From Sagittula salina (GTDB taxonomy: Bacteria > Pseudomonadota > Alphaproteobacteria > Rhodobacterales > Rhodobacteraceae), in the NCBI RefSeq assembly GCF_017813235.1, contig NZ_JAGISH010000001.1, positions 124,001 to 188,000 of the forward strand: DNA of 64,000 bases. Reading direction: 5' to 3'. Under the pieces are notes generated by a model. The model worked only from the letters and a program-made list of their open reading frames with translations, had not been told where the DNA came from and did not search any database. The position numbers and the translations under genes are program-made. Positions 34,893-44,138 of this stretch are shown here, piece by piece (position 1 is the first letter of the stretch; every line of letters starts with the position of its first letter).

Positions 34893-35741
34893 ATGAACCA
34901 GATCGACACTCTCCCCCCGCTCCGCGAAGTCATTGCCACCCATGGGCTTGTGGCGCGGAAGGCGCTGGGGCAGAATTTCCTTTTGGACCTGAATCTGACC
35001 GCGCGGATCGCGCGCGTGGCCGGGGATCTGTCCGATATGGATGTGCTGGAGGTCGGACCCGGACCCGGCGGGCTGACGCGTGGGCTGCTGGCCGAAGGGG
35101 CGCGGCGCGTGCTGGCGATCGAGAAGGATGCCCGCTGCCTGCCCGCGCTGGCCGAGATCGCGGCAGCCTACCCGGGCCGTCTGCAGGTGATCGAGGGCGA
35201 TGCACTGGCTGTGGACCCGTTGGCGCACCTGACCCCGCCCATCGCGGTCTGCGCCAACCTGCCCTATAACGTCGGCACAGAGCTGCTGGTGCGCTGGCTG
35301 ACGCCCGCGGAGTGGCCGCCCTTCTGGTCGACCTTGACGCTGATGTTCCAGAAGGAGGTGGCAGAGCGCATCGTGGCGCAGCCGGGTTCCAAAGCCTACG
35401 GGCGTCTGGCGTTGCTGGCGCAGTGGCGGACGGATGCGCGGATCGCGCTGACCTTGCCGCCGGGGGCCTTTTCGCCCCCGCCAAAGGTCCATTCCGCCGT
35501 GGTCCATCTGAAGGCCCTGCCCGAGCCGCGTTTTCCGGCGCAGGCGAAGATCCTCGAGCGCGTGGTGGCGACGGCTTTCAACCAGCGGCGAAAGATGCTG
35601 CGCGCGTCGCTCAAGGGGCTGGGGCCGGATATCGAGGATCGGCTGAATTCGGTGGGGATTCCGCCGACGGAGCGGGCCGAGCAGGTCAGTCTCGAAGCCT
35701 TCTGCGCACTGGCGCGGACTTTCGAAAAGGACCGTCGATAA
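34893..35741 (+). CDS. rsmA: 16S rRNA (adenine(1518)-N(6)/adenine(1519)-N(6))-dimethyltransferase
   Basis: 282 residues. [19 protein letters not shown], the SAM-binding motif [17 protein letters not shown] and the catalytic [14 protein letters not shown] are all present, as is the C-terminal [13 protein letters not shown] and [16 protein letters not shown] region. It dimethylates two adjacent adenines near the 3' end of 16S rRNA in late small-subunit assembly. It closes a run of same-direction genes starting at lptF and is followed by a strong terminator. Confidence 0.96.
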   Translation: MNQIDTLPPLREVIATHGLVARKALGQNFLLDLNLTARIARVAGDLSDMDVLEVGPGPGGLTRGLLAEGARRVLAIEKDARCLPALAEIAAAYPGRLQVIEGDALAVDPLAHLTPPIAVCANLPYNVGTELLVRWLTPAEWPPFWSTLTLMFQKEVAERIVAQPGSKAYGRLALLAQWRTDARIALTLPPGAFSPPPKVHSAVVHLKALPEPRFPAQAKILERVVATAFNQRRKMLRASLKGLGPDIEDRLNSVGIPPTERAEQVSLEAFCALARTFEKDRR

Positions 35742-35811
35742 GCCTCTGATCCGGGCCAATGTCGTGAAACTCTGGCCGGAGGTTCGCCCGCATCGCAGAC
35801 TTTTATCGCTA

Positions 35812-35840
35812 AGGAAAAGGCCCCTGTGGGGCCTTTTCCT
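35812..35840. terminator. Bidirectional terminator between rsmA and the DUF4167 gene
   Basis: AGGAAAAGGCCCC and GGGGCCTTTTCCT form a perfect 13-bp stem with a 3-base loop. A and T blocks inside the stem let it work in both directions for the two convergent genes. Confidence 0.75.
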
Positions 35841-35854
35841 GTCTGTCGAGAGTA

Positions 35855-36757
35855 TTATTCCGCCGCGTCGGAGGGAGCCTCTGCCGGACCATCCGACTGC
35901 GACTGGCCGTCGTCCTTCTTTGCCGCCGGTTTCTTACGGGTGGACGGCTTGCGCGGGGCGCGCGGTTTTTTGGGCTTTTCCTCGGCCTTTTCCGCTGCGG
36001 CGGGGGCGTCGGACTTTTCGGCCTCAACGGGTCTGGAGACGCCCTCCGAACGCGCCTCGGCGGCGCGGGCGAGGTCTGAGGGGCTCATGTGCTCGGCGCG
36101 GCTTTCGGGGGTCTCGACGAGACCGGAGCCATCGTCATCCTCACTCAGATCGAGCACGTCGGCCTCAGACGGTGCGGAGCGGCGGGACCGCTCGCGGCGG
36201 GGCTTCTCCGGCTTGCCATCGCTCTGAGCGCCACTCGGGCCTCTGCTCTGAGGGGCGTTCTGGTTGTCCTGACTGTCGTTGCGGCTGCCGGTCTGCCCGC
36301 CACTCTGACCGCCACTCTGGCCGTCGTTCCGGCTTTCATTCCGGCTGGTGTTCTGGCTCCCGGTCTGGACCCCGGTCTGGCTGCCCTGTCCACTGTCGGG
36401 CCCGCCGTCCTGATCGTCACGCTGGCTGCCGCGATCCCGCTCGCGGTCGCGCTGCGCCTGGCGCTCGCGGTTCTCCCGTTCCTGCTGTTCGCGGCGTTGG
36501 TCCTGGTCTTTCTGGGCCTCGCCCAGCATCCGTAGATAATGTTCCGCGTGTTGCTGGAAATTTTCCATGTTCACGCGGTCATTGGCCAGTCCGGCGTCGC
36601 GGGCCAGCTGGTTGTACTTGTCGATGATCTGTTGGGGCGTACCGCGTACCTTGCCCTCCGGGCCGCTGGAGTCGAACACGCGGTTGACGACGTTGCCCAG
36701 CGTGCTGCTGCGGTTTCGGTTGTTCTTGTTCCGCGAACGGGATTTGGAAGAGCGCAT
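35855..36757 (-). CDS. DUF4167 family protein with long disordered tail
   Basis: 300 residues. The N-terminus (NKNNRNRSSTLGNVVNRVFD, then GTPQQIIDKYNQLARDA and NFQQHAEHYLRML) is the DUF4167 domain, about residues 1-85. The rest is highly charged and Gln/Ser/Gly-rich, with short internal repeats (GSQTGVQTGSQ, GQSGGQSGGQTGS) and a lysine/alanine-rich end (RAPRKPSTRKKPAAKKDD) that could bind nucleic acid. The function of the family is unknown. It lies downstream of prmC and prfA in the same direction, but 245 bases separate it from prmC. Confidence 0.9.
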   Translation of the reverse strand: MRSSKSRSRNKNNRNRSSTLGNVVNRVFDSSGPEGKVRGTPQQIIDKYNQLARDAGLANDRVNMENFQQHAEHYLRMLGEAQKDQDQRREQQERENRERQAQRDRERDRGSQRDDQDGGPDSGQGSQTGVQTGSQNTSRNESRNDGQSGGQSGGQTGSRNDSQDNQNAPQSRGPSGAQSDGKPEKPRRERSRRSAPSEADVLDLSEDDDGSGLVETPESRAEHMSPSDLARAAEARSEGVSRPVEAEKSDAPAAAEKAEEKPKKPRAPRKPSTRKKPAAKKDDGQSQSDGPAEAPSDAAE

Positions 36758-37002
36758 GTGTGTATCTAGTCCAGCCTGCGATTTACGGCTTGGTGACAGT
36801 GCGGCGCATCATGCGCCTAATCAGTCAAGGTCACCTTCATGTTGGCTTGTCGTCCAGCGGGAGCAGCGAGCGCTGCTCAACAGCCGACTGCACTCGAATA
36901 ACCACATGGGCCGTCGGTTCACAAGCGAAAATACCGAAGAATTGCGCAAAAACACTCGTGGACACCGGAGAGGCACGGTTTTGCCAGCCCCACGCCGCGC
37001 GG

Positions 37003-37845
37003 TCAGCTGCGTTTGACGCCCGTCACCACCCTGTCGCGACCATCGAGGTCCGGGATCAGCCGGACATTGCGAAGCCCCGCCGCAGTGAAGAGGTCGGTAA
37101 CCGCCATACCTTGCCTTGCGCCGATCTCCACCACCAGCCGCCCGCCCGGCTGCAACCAGTGCAGCGCTTCGGAAAGAATCGCGTGGTAGGCGGTGAGGCC
37201 ATCGTTCTCGTCAGTCAGCGCAAGGCGGGGTTCGTAGTCGCGGACTTCGGGCGCAAGAAAGGGCATCTCGTTCACCGCTATGTAAGGCGGGTTCGACACG
37301 ATCAGGTCAAACCGCTCCTCCACTCCCCTGAGCGCGCCGAACCAGCGGCCCTCGCGCAGTTCGGCGCGGTCCTCGAGCCCCAGCGCATTGCGGTTCCAGT
37401 ATGCGACGTTCAGCGCCGCCGGAGAGATGTCGCAGCCGTAGCCCACCGCGTCCTGCCGTTCCGAGAGCAGCGTCAGCAGGATGCAGCCCGAGCCTGTGCC
37501 AAGATCCAGCACAGTGTGGAAGGGCGCGCTAAGCGCCACCTCGATCAGGGTCTCGGTCTCGGGGCGCGGGTCGAGCACCTCGGGCGTGACGAGGAATTCA
37601 CGGCCGTAGAACTGGCGCCGTCCCACGAGGTGCGAGACCGGCACGCGGTCGGCGCGGCGCTCGACCAGCGTTAGGTAGACAACCTCGAGTTCCGGATCGA
37701 CGGGCTCCGGCAGGAACAGCGTCAGCCGTCCCGGCGGGACTTTCAGCACATGCGCCATGAGGCGCCGTGCGTCGCGGCCGGGATCGGGGATCTCGGCAGC
37801 CGCCAACCGCCGCGTGGCCTGTGCCAGGAGTTCAGCACCGCGCAT
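37003..37845 (-). CDS. prmC: Peptide chain release factor N(5)-glutamine methyltransferase
   Basis: 280 residues. The SAM site VLDLGTGSGCILLTLLS and the catalytic NPPY motif (LIVSNPPYIAVNEMPFL) are intact. It methylates the glutamine of the GGQ motif in release factors; its substrate gene prfA lies 54 bases upstream in the same direction, the classical arrangement. The N-terminal helical domain (LAAAEIPDPGRDARRLMAHV) is typical. Confidence 0.96.
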   Translation of the reverse strand: MRGAELLAQATRRLAAAEIPDPGRDARRLMAHVLKVPPGRLTLFLPEPVDPELEVVYLTLVERRADRVPVSHLVGRRQFYGREFLVTPEVLDPRPETETLIEVALSAPFHTVLDLGTGSGCILLTLLSERQDAVGYGCDISPAALNVAYWNRNALGLEDRAELREGRWFGALRGVEERFDLIVSNPPYIAVNEMPFLAPEVRDYEPRLALTDENDGLTAYHAILSEALHWLQPGGRLVVEIGARQGMAVTDLFTAAGLRNVRLIPDLDGRDRVVTGVKRS

Positions 37846-37899
37846 TGCACACCGCCCGCGCCCCGCCCGGCGGGGCGTGATTATTCCGGAAGATCCGCA

Positions 37900-38949
37900 T
37901 CATCCCTCCATCTCCGCCAGCAGCGCCGCCTGATGTTCGGCGGTGAGCGCATTGATGATCTCGTCGAGGTCGCCGCCCATGATCGCCTCCAGCCGGTACA
38001 GCGTCAGTCCGATCCGATGATCCGTCAGTCGACCCTGCGGGAAATTGTAGGTGCGGATGCGCTCGGAACGGTCGCCAGACCCGACCTGAGCACGGCGATC
38101 GGCGGAGCGCGCCGCGTCGGCTTTCGACCGTTCGGCATCGAAAAGCCGCGCGCGCAGCACCTGCATGGCGATCTCGCGGTTACGGTGTTGCGACTTCTCC
38201 GACGACGTCACGACGATTCCGGTGGGAATGTGGGTTATGCGCACTGCGGAATCGGTGGTGTTGACGTGCTGTCCACCCGCGCCCGAGGATCGCATGGTAT
38301 CGATACGGATGTCCTGAGGGTTGATGGCGATATCGACTTCCTCCGCTTCCGGCAGGACCGCCACGGTGGCAGCGGAAGTGTGAATACGCCCGCCCGATTC
38401 CGTTTCGGGCACGCGCTGTACACGGTGCACGCCGCTCTCGTATTTCAGCCGGGCAAAGACGCCCTCCCCCACGATGCGTACCACAAGGTCCTTGATACCG
38501 CCCAGCTCCGTCAGCTGTTCTTCGATGACTTCCCAGCGCCAGCCCTGCGCTTCGGCGTAGCGCTGGTACATGCGCGCCAGATCACCGGCAAACAGCGCCG
38601 CCTCGTCGCCGCCCGTTCCGGGCCGGATCTCCAGCATGGCGGGGCGGGCGTCGGCGGCGTCCTTCGGCAAAAGAGCGAGTTGCAGCGCGCGCTCCGCTTC
38701 CGGGCGGCGGGCCCGCAACCGGGGCAGTTCGTCCTCTGCCAACGCGCGCATTTCTGGGTCGGAGAGCATCGACTCGGCGTCCGCGATGTCCCGCGTAAGG
38801 CGTTCCCACTCGTCAATCTGGCGCACCACCGGCGCAAGCTCCGCGTGTTCGCGCCCGAGGGTCACGATATCGCCCTGGCCCGCCGCCATCTGCGCCTCGA
38901 CATATTCGAGCCGCGCCTTGATCTGCTGCAATCTGTCATTCGGGATCAT
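37900..38949 (-). CDS. prfA: Peptide chain release factor 1
   Basis: 349 residues. The GGQ motif for peptidyl-tRNA hydrolysis is in [17 protein letters not shown], and a PVT/PxT-type stop-codon recognition loop is expected before it ([19 protein letters not shown]). It reads UAA and UAG codons. The ATG at 38949 begins [18 protein letters not shown], the usual start; an in-frame GTG at 38967 is less likely. prmC follows 54 bases downstream. Confidence 0.96.
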   Translation of the reverse strand: MIPNDRLQQIKARLEYVEAQMAAGQGDIVTLGREHAELAPVVRQIDEWERLTRDIADAESMLSDPEMRALAEDELPRLRARRPEAERALQLALLPKDAADARPAMLEIRPGTGGDEAALFAGDLARMYQRYAEAQGWRWEVIEEQLTELGGIKDLVVRIVGEGVFARLKYESGVHRVQRVPETESGGRIHTSAATVAVLPEAEEVDIAINPQDIRIDTMRSSGAGGQHVNTTDSAVRITHIPTGIVVTSSEKSQHRNREIAMQVLRARLFDAERSKADAARSADRRAQVGSGDRSERIRTYNFPQGRLTDHRIGLTLYRLEAIMGGDLDEIINALTAEHQAALLAEMEG

Positions 38950-38999
38950 GCCGACGTGATTGCCCACAACCGCCCGCTGTCGTCAAGCGGGCGCAGTGG

Positions 39000-39413
39000 T
39001 CAATCCCGCGCGGCCTTCAGCGCATCCAGCCATCCATCGACGCGCGCGCGGTTCACCCCCATGTCGGAGGTGCCAAAGCGCTGGCGGCCCCAGATTTCCA
39101 GCACGCCATCGCTTTCGCGGACGGTCGTGTAGTCCGGGAAACCCATCCAGAGCGAGCGGGTCACAAAGGTGGCAAAGCCATCCTCGACGTTTCCAGCCAG
39201 CAGTTCTGTGCGTGGCGTGGCGAGGATGATGCCGTTGAGCCTGACGAAATCGCCCGATTGCGCGGGCACACGGCGGCGCACGCCGCTGGCGAGATCCTGA
39301 TCCGCCGTCACCTTCGGGTCGACGTGCCAGACCGCCGGGTCGGATGGCCCCAGCCGGATGAAGGCCAGCCCGCCGATCCCCAGAAGCACGATCAGGTAAA
39401 AGATCTTGCGCAT
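39000..39413 (-). CDS. DUF1499 family membrane-anchored protein
   Basis: 137 residues with one N-terminal hydrophobic helix (MRKIFYLIVLLGIGGLAFI) that is a signal anchor or signal peptide. The conserved region contains TRSLWMGFPDYTTVR and the C-terminal hallmark SDMGVNRARVDGWL of DUF1499. The function is unknown. It sits 50 bases upstream of prfA in the same direction. The 226 bases between it and the agmatinase gene hold short imperfect CCCGGTCATG/CTGGCCCGG repeats but no gene. Confidence 0.85.
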   Translation of the reverse strand: MRKIFYLIVLLGIGGLAFIRLGPSDPAVWHVDPKVTADQDLASGVRRRVPAQSGDFVRLNGIILATPRTELLAGNVEDGFATFVTRSLWMGFPDYTTVRESDGVLEIWGRQRFGTSDMGVNRARVDGWLDALKAARD

Positions 39414-39639
39414 CTTCCCGCTCCTTCCGCCGGTTTTCCCGGCCCGCCCCGGTCATGTCCCGGTCATGCCCCGGCGCTGTCCCGGTTCTGGTACAGTTCT
39501 GGCCCGGCTCTGGCCCGGCGGCTCCGGCCCTCGCCCCCTCCGCATCTGCGCCGAAACCGGCAGAAGCGAAAGGCTCGGCCACAGTACCCGGCAAGGCTTT
39601 GCCGATTGACCCGCCAACCGTCCAGAGTAGACCGCGACG

Positions 39640-40617
39640 TCACCCCCCCGCGCGATCCACCCGGCGCGCCGCCCCCCAGAGGCAGAGGATCTCTGTCGCC
39701 ACATGCGCCGCAGCAACCGCCGTGATGGCGGCGGAATCAAACGGCGGAGAGACTTCCACCACGTCGCCGCCCTTCAGGTCGATACCGGCTAGCCGGCGCA
39801 GAATGACCGCTGCCTGATGGCTTGTCAGTCCGCCCCAGACCGGCGTGCCGGTGCCGGGAGCATAAGCCGGGTCGAGACAGTCGATGTCAAAGGTCAGGTA
39901 GCAGGAGGCGCGACCCACGATCTCGTGTACGCGCTGCGCTACCGCCTCCGCGCCGATTTCGTGCACCTCGCGCGCGTCGATGATGTTGAAACCCATGGTG
40001 TCGGGGTTGTCCGTGCGGATTCCGATCTGCACCGACCGTTCGGGCACCACGATGCCCTCCTTCACGGCCGTATAGAGAAAGGTGCCGTGATCAACCCGCT
40101 TCGGGTCGTCGTCGGCCCATGTGTCGGTATGGGCGTCGAACTGGATGACCGACAGCGGCCCATGCACCTTCGCGTGCGCCCGGAGCGCCCCCAGCGTCAC
40201 CGAATGATCGCCCCCCAGCGCCACGCAACCCGCGCCCTGCGTGAGGATACCGGTCACATGCGCCTCGATTCGCGCAGGGACTTCGGACGGCATGGCGTAG
40301 TCAAAGGCCATGTCGCCGTAATCAGCGATTGCGAACTCGGACAGGACATCGAAATCCCAGCCATAGGGCTTGTCCATGGTCTGCAGAAGGGATGCTTCGC
40401 GGATTGCGCGCGGTCCCAGCCGCGTGCCGGGCCGGTTGGTCACAGCCTGATCAAAGGGCAGTCCGGTCACGGCGACGTCGACCCCCGCAAGGTCTTTCAG
40501 GTATTTGCGGCGCAGGAAACTCGGGGCACCGGCAAAAACGTTCTCGAAGGAGGGTCCCTTCAGATCCTCCCGCGTGAATGCATGATCGATCTGCCGCTTG
40601 GCGTCTTCCAGACTCAT
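39640..40617 (-). CDS. speB: Agmatinase
   Basis: 325 residues of the ureohydrolase family. The binuclear manganese site is complete: GGDHSVTLGALRA, IQFDAHTDTW and TFDIDCLDPAYAPGTGTP. The sequence TGLPFDQAVTNRPGTRLGPR supports agmatinase or a guanidinobutyrase-type relative over arginase. It would release urea and putrescine from agmatine, which could connect to the large amino acid decarboxylase at 59.3 kb if that enzyme makes agmatine. The next upstream gene is an M20 amidohydrolase. Confidence 0.88.
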   Translation of the reverse strand: MSLEDAKRQIDHAFTREDLKGPSFENVFAGAPSFLRRKYLKDLAGVDVAVTGLPFDQAVTNRPGTRLGPRAIREASLLQTMDKPYGWDFDVLSEFAIADYGDMAFDYAMPSEVPARIEAHVTGILTQGAGCVALGGDHSVTLGALRAHAKVHGPLSVIQFDAHTDTWADDDPKRVDHGTFLYTAVKEGIVVPERSVQIGIRTDNPDTMGFNIIDAREVHEIGAEAVAQRVHEIVGRASCYLTFDIDCLDPAYAPGTGTPVWGGLTSHQAAVILRRLAGIDLKGGDVVEVSPPFDSAAITAVAAAHVATEILCLWGAARRVDRAGG

Positions 40618-40734
40618 CGATAGTATCCCCTGCCACTGCGCGCTCCGCCCCGGTCAAAGGGGTCACACGCGGTGCGCCCCGCCGTCAAGCTCCCCGGTGG
40701 TACAGGTCGAGGTTTCCCCCGACCCGCCCTTAGG

Positions 40735-41898
40735 TCAGGCCACCGGCAGCGCACGCTCCACCAGGCGGGCAAAAAAGCTCGCCCCAACCGGCCCAATGCG
40801 GTCGTTGAAGTCATAGGCGGGGTGGTGGCACCCGGGCGTGTCGCCTTGTCCGACAAACAGATATGCCCCCGGCCGCGCTTCCAGCATGTAGGCAAAATCC
40901 TCGCCCGGCATCACGGGGGAGAGGTGTTCGTCCACATGCCCCTCGCCCACCACCTCGCGCGCGACCTGCGCTGCGAAACCCGCCTGATCCGGGTGGTTGA
41001 TCGTCGGCGGATATCCCTCCGCATAGTCGAGTTCTGCCGTGCAGCCAAAGCTTGCCGCCTGAAGGGAGACGATCTCGGACATGCGCGCCTTCACCCGCTC
41101 CTGCACCGCCTTGTCATAGTAGCGCACAGTGCCGTTGAGCATGGCGTGACCCGGCACGATATTCATGGCGCTGCCCGTGTGAATCTGCGTCACCGACAGA
41201 ACAACGCGCTCCAAGGCACTGACATTGCGTCCCAAAACGGTCTGGAGCGCCATCACCGTGCTGGCCGCCGCCACCACCGGATCGACCGTGTCCTGCGGCA
41301 TTGCGCCGTGGCCGCCCTTGCCGGTGATGCGGATGCTGAATTCATCCACGCCCGCCATCATGGCGCCGTGGGTGGTTCCGATGGTGCCCTCTGCCATGCC
41401 CGGCATGTTGTGAACGGCATAGACCTCGTCGATGCCGAAACGGTCCATCACGCCCTCTTCGACCATGATCCGGCCGCCGCCATCATTTTCCTCGGCGGGT
41501 TGGAACAACAGCACCACTGTCCCGGCGAAATTGCGCGTCTCGCTCAGGTACTTCGCGGCGCCCAGCAGCATAGTGGTATGGCCGTCGTGCCCGCAGGCAT
41601 GGGCCATGCCCGGCACCTCGGAGGCGTGCTCCGTCCCCGACAGGTCCTGCATCGGCAGCGCGTCCATGTCGGCGCGCAAGCCGATGGTCCGCCCCTCGCC
41701 GCGTCCCCGGATCACCGCGACGACCCCCGAACGCGCCACGCCTTCGTGGATTTCATCAACGCCGAATTTCTTAAGTCTTTCAGATACAAACGCGGCAGTC
41801 TTGAAGCAGTCCAGCCCCAGTTCCGGCATCCGGTGCAGGGTGCGTCTCCAGCCGGTCATTTCCTCTTCCATCGCCGCGATTGAGTTCACGATTGCCAT
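40735..41898 (-). CDS. M20 family amidohydrolase (hippurate hydrolase type), copy 1
   Basis: 387 residues. The dinuclear zinc site of the M20D family is visible: LRADMDALPMQ, AHACGHDGHTTMLLGAAKYL, FQPAEENDGGGRIM and, near the end, MPGEDFAYMLEARPGAYLF. The middle dimerisation domain holds GGHGAMPQDTVDPVVAAA. These enzymes hydrolyse N-acyl amino acids. The start at 41898 has AAGGAG 7 bases upstream. It is 143 bases downstream of a second gene of exactly the same length, which looks like an old tandem duplicate. Confidence 0.92.
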   Translation of the reverse strand: MAIVNSIAAMEEEMTGWRRTLHRMPELGLDCFKTAAFVSERLKKFGVDEIHEGVARSGVVAVIRGRGEGRTIGLRADMDALPMQDLSGTEHASEVPGMAHACGHDGHTTMLLGAAKYLSETRNFAGTVVLLFQPAEENDGGGRIMVEEGVMDRFGIDEVYAVHNMPGMAEGTIGTTHGAMMAGVDEFSIRITGKGGHGAMPQDTVDPVVAAASTVMALQTVLGRNVSALERVVLSVTQIHTGSAMNIVPGHAMLNGTVRYYDKAVQERVKARMSEIVSLQAASFGCTAELDYAEGYPPTINHPDQAGFAAQVAREVVGEGHVDEHLSPVMPGEDFAYMLEARPGAYLFVGQGDTPGCHHPAYDFNDRIGPVGASFFARLVERALPVA

Positions 41899-42041
41899 GG
41901 GGTCTTCTCCTTCGATTGTCGCGCGCACCCTGCGCCAGCCGCGCGCCGGAGGGAAGCCACCGCACGGATTTTCCGGGTGGAAATCCAGGGCCGAACGCCG
42001 CCTTGCGGATTCCCTGACCAGCGCGGTCATGCGCCCTCCTC

Positions 42042-43205
42042 TCAGCGCGCGTGCCGCCGTTCGATCAACCGGACGAAAAAGCTCGCCCCATGCACCGCCG
42101 CCGCGTCGTTGAAATCGAACTTCGGGTGATGCACCGACGGCCCGACCCCCTGCCCGAGGAAGAGGAAGGCACCCGGTCGCGCCTCCAGCATGTAGGAGAA
42201 ATCCTCCGCCCCCATTTCGGGTGCCAGATCGTCGATCACCTGCCCCGAGATGTCACGCGCCACCTCCACGGCAAAGGCCGTCTGCGCCGCGTGATTCACC
42301 GTTGCCGGGTAATTGCGGCGGTAGTCGAGCACAGCTTCGACGCCCTGCGCCGCCGCGCAGCCCGCCACGATCTCGCCCATGCGGCGCTCGGCCCAGTCGC
42401 GCACCTCCGGGGAAAAGCTGCGCACGGTGCCGCCCAGCACCACTTCGTCCGGCACGATATTGGAGGCAGACCCGCCGTGGATCTGCGTCACCGCCACCAC
42501 CAGTGCCTGAAGCGGATCCGCGCCGCGCACCAGTGCCTGAAGACCCTGCCCGATGGCCAGCGCCGCGGGCATGGGGTCGTAACATTCCTGCGGATAGGCG
42601 GCGTGCCCGCCCACTCCGCGCACCGTCACCGTGTAGTCGTCAGCAGCCGCCATGATCGGGCCGGGGCGCGTGCGGAACTCGCCCAGCGCACCGAAGGGAT
42701 CGGTGTGCAGGGCATAGACTTCCTGTACGCCGTACCGGTCAAAGATCCCGTCGCTCACCATGATCCGACCGCCACCGACGGTCTCTTCGGCGGGCTGGAA
42801 GACCAAGACGACGCGCCCCTTGAAACCGCGCGTCTCACATAGGTATTTCGCGGCTCCCAGCAACATAGCCGTATGCCCATCATGGCCGCAGGCGTGCATC
42901 CGCCCCGGCACGGTCGAGGCCCACTCCGCCCCGGTCTTTTCCTGCATCGGCAGCGCGTCCATGTCCGCCCGCAGCGCTGTCACGGGGCTGCCACCCTTAT
43001 CGGCTCCCTGCCCCTCGATCACCGCGACGACCCCGCTTTCGGCGATGCCCGTCTCGATGTGATCGACGCCGAATTCGCGCAGGCGTTCCACGACGAAGGC
43101 CGCCGTTTCATGGCACTGCAGGCACAGCTCCGGATGCCTGTGCAAGTGCTGCCGCCAGCCCGCCATTTCCTCCGCGAATCCCGCGATCCTGTTCACAATC
43201 ACCAT
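42042..43205 (-). CDS. M20 family amidohydrolase (hippurate hydrolase type), copy 2
   Basis: 387 residues. It shares the site motifs of copy 1 with small changes: LRADMDALPMQEKTGAEWAS, MHACGHDGHTAMLLGAAKYL, FQPAEETVGGGRIMVSDGIF, GGHAAYPQECYDPMPAALAI and MGAEDFSYMLEARPGAFLF. Both copies start with M(A/V)IVN. The start at 43205 has GGGGAG 8 bases upstream. It is divergent from mazG (58 bases between the starts). The substrate is unknown; the two copies may differ in acyl or amino acid preference. Confidence 0.92.
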   Translation of the reverse strand: MVIVNRIAGFAEEMAGWRQHLHRHPELCLQCHETAAFVVERLREFGVDHIETGIAESGVVAVIEGQGADKGGSPVTALRADMDALPMQEKTGAEWASTVPGRMHACGHDGHTAMLLGAAKYLCETRGFKGRVVLVFQPAEETVGGGRIMVSDGIFDRYGVQEVYALHTDPFGALGEFRTRPGPIMAAADDYTVTVRGVGGHAAYPQECYDPMPAALAIGQGLQALVRGADPLQALVVAVTQIHGGSASNIVPDEVVLGGTVRSFSPEVRDWAERRMGEIVAGCAAAQGVEAVLDYRRNYPATVNHAAQTAFAVEVARDISGQVIDDLAPEMGAEDFSYMLEARPGAFLFLGQGVGPSVHHPKFDFNDAAAVHGASFFVRLIERRHAR

Positions 43206-43263
43206 CGTCTGGACTCCCCTGGCCTCTTCGCGCACACCAAGGCAAAGCCCGGAAGGAAACGCA

Positions 43264-44073
43264 ATGACCGACCTTATCCACGATCCCCACGGAGGAATGC
43301 CGCGCCTGCTGGAAATCATGCGCCGTCTGCGCGACCCGCAAACCGGTTGCCCATGGGATCTGGAACAGGACTTTGCCAGTATCGCGCCCTACACGATCGA
43401 AGAAGCCTACGAAGTCGCCGACGCCATCGAGCGCGGGGCCTGGGACGAGTTGAAGGGCGAATTGGGCGACTTGCTCTTCCAGTCGGTCTTTCACGCGCAA
43501 ATGGCGGAGGAACGCGGGCTGTTCAGCTTCGACGAGGTGGCGGACACCATGTCGGACAAGATGGTGGCCCGGCACCCGCATGTCTTCGGAGACGAGTCGC
43601 GGGACAAGTCCTCGGACCAGCAGACGCTGGACTGGGAAAGGATCAAGGCCGAAGAACGCGCGACCAAGGCGCAGGGCGGCGCCCTGGACGGCGTGGCACT
43701 GGGGCTGCCAGCGCTGTTGCGTGCGGTAAAGCTGCAAAAGCGCGCGGCAAGGGTTGGCTTCGACTGGCCCGACTCCGGCCACGTCATGGACAAGCTGCAC
43801 GAAGAACTGGAAGAGATCAGGCAGGCGAAGAACCGCGAGGAGCAGTTCGAGGAGTTCGGCGACATGCTGTTCGTGGTGGCCAACCTCGCCCGGCATCTGG
43901 ATATCGACCCGGAGGCCGCGCTGCGCGCAGCGAGCGGCAAGTTCACCCGTCGATTCCGCCAGATAGAAGCCGCACTCGCCGCTGAGGGGCGCCGCCCCGA
44001 GGACAGCACCCTGGAAGAAATGGACAAGCTCTGGGACGCGGCCAAACTGCGCGAGAAAATCCAGAGGAAATGA
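43264..44073 (+). CDS. mazG: Nucleoside triphosphate pyrophosphohydrolase
   Basis: 269 residues with two MazG repeats. The first has CPWDLEQDFASIAPYTIEEA and EEAYEVADAIERG; the second has LHEELEEIRQAKN and FEEFGDMLFVVANLARHLD. The acidic EExxE-type clusters bind magnesium. The enzyme hydrolyses NTPs to NMP and pyrophosphate, cleaning the nucleotide pool. AAGGAA lies 5 bases before the ATG. Confidence 0.95.
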   Translation: MTDLIHDPHGGMPRLLEIMRRLRDPQTGCPWDLEQDFASIAPYTIEEAYEVADAIERGAWDELKGELGDLLFQSVFHAQMAEERGLFSFDEVADTMSDKMVARHPHVFGDESRDKSSDQQTLDWERIKAEERATKAQGGALDGVALGLPALLRAVKLQKRAARVGFDWPDSGHVMDKLHEELEEIRQAKNREEQFEEFGDMLFVVANLARHLDIDPEAALRAASGKFTRRFRQIEAALAAEGRRPEDSTLEEMDKLWDAAKLREKIQRK

Positions 44074-44081
44074 ATCGGGTA

Positions 44082-44110
44082 TTGACCAAAGTGAAATAGT
44101 CGGATTTAGA
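44082..44110 (+). promoter_or_regulatory. Candidate promoter of the iron-binding-protein gene
   Basis: TTGACC (44082-44087) and TTTAGA (44105-44110) are separated by 17 bases, 28 bases before the ATG at 44139. TTTAGAA also resembles one half of an Irr-type iron control element, but no second half is present, so iron control is only a guess. Confidence 0.4.
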
Positions 44111-44138
44111 AGGGCGCACAAAAAAGAGGAGACCGCAC

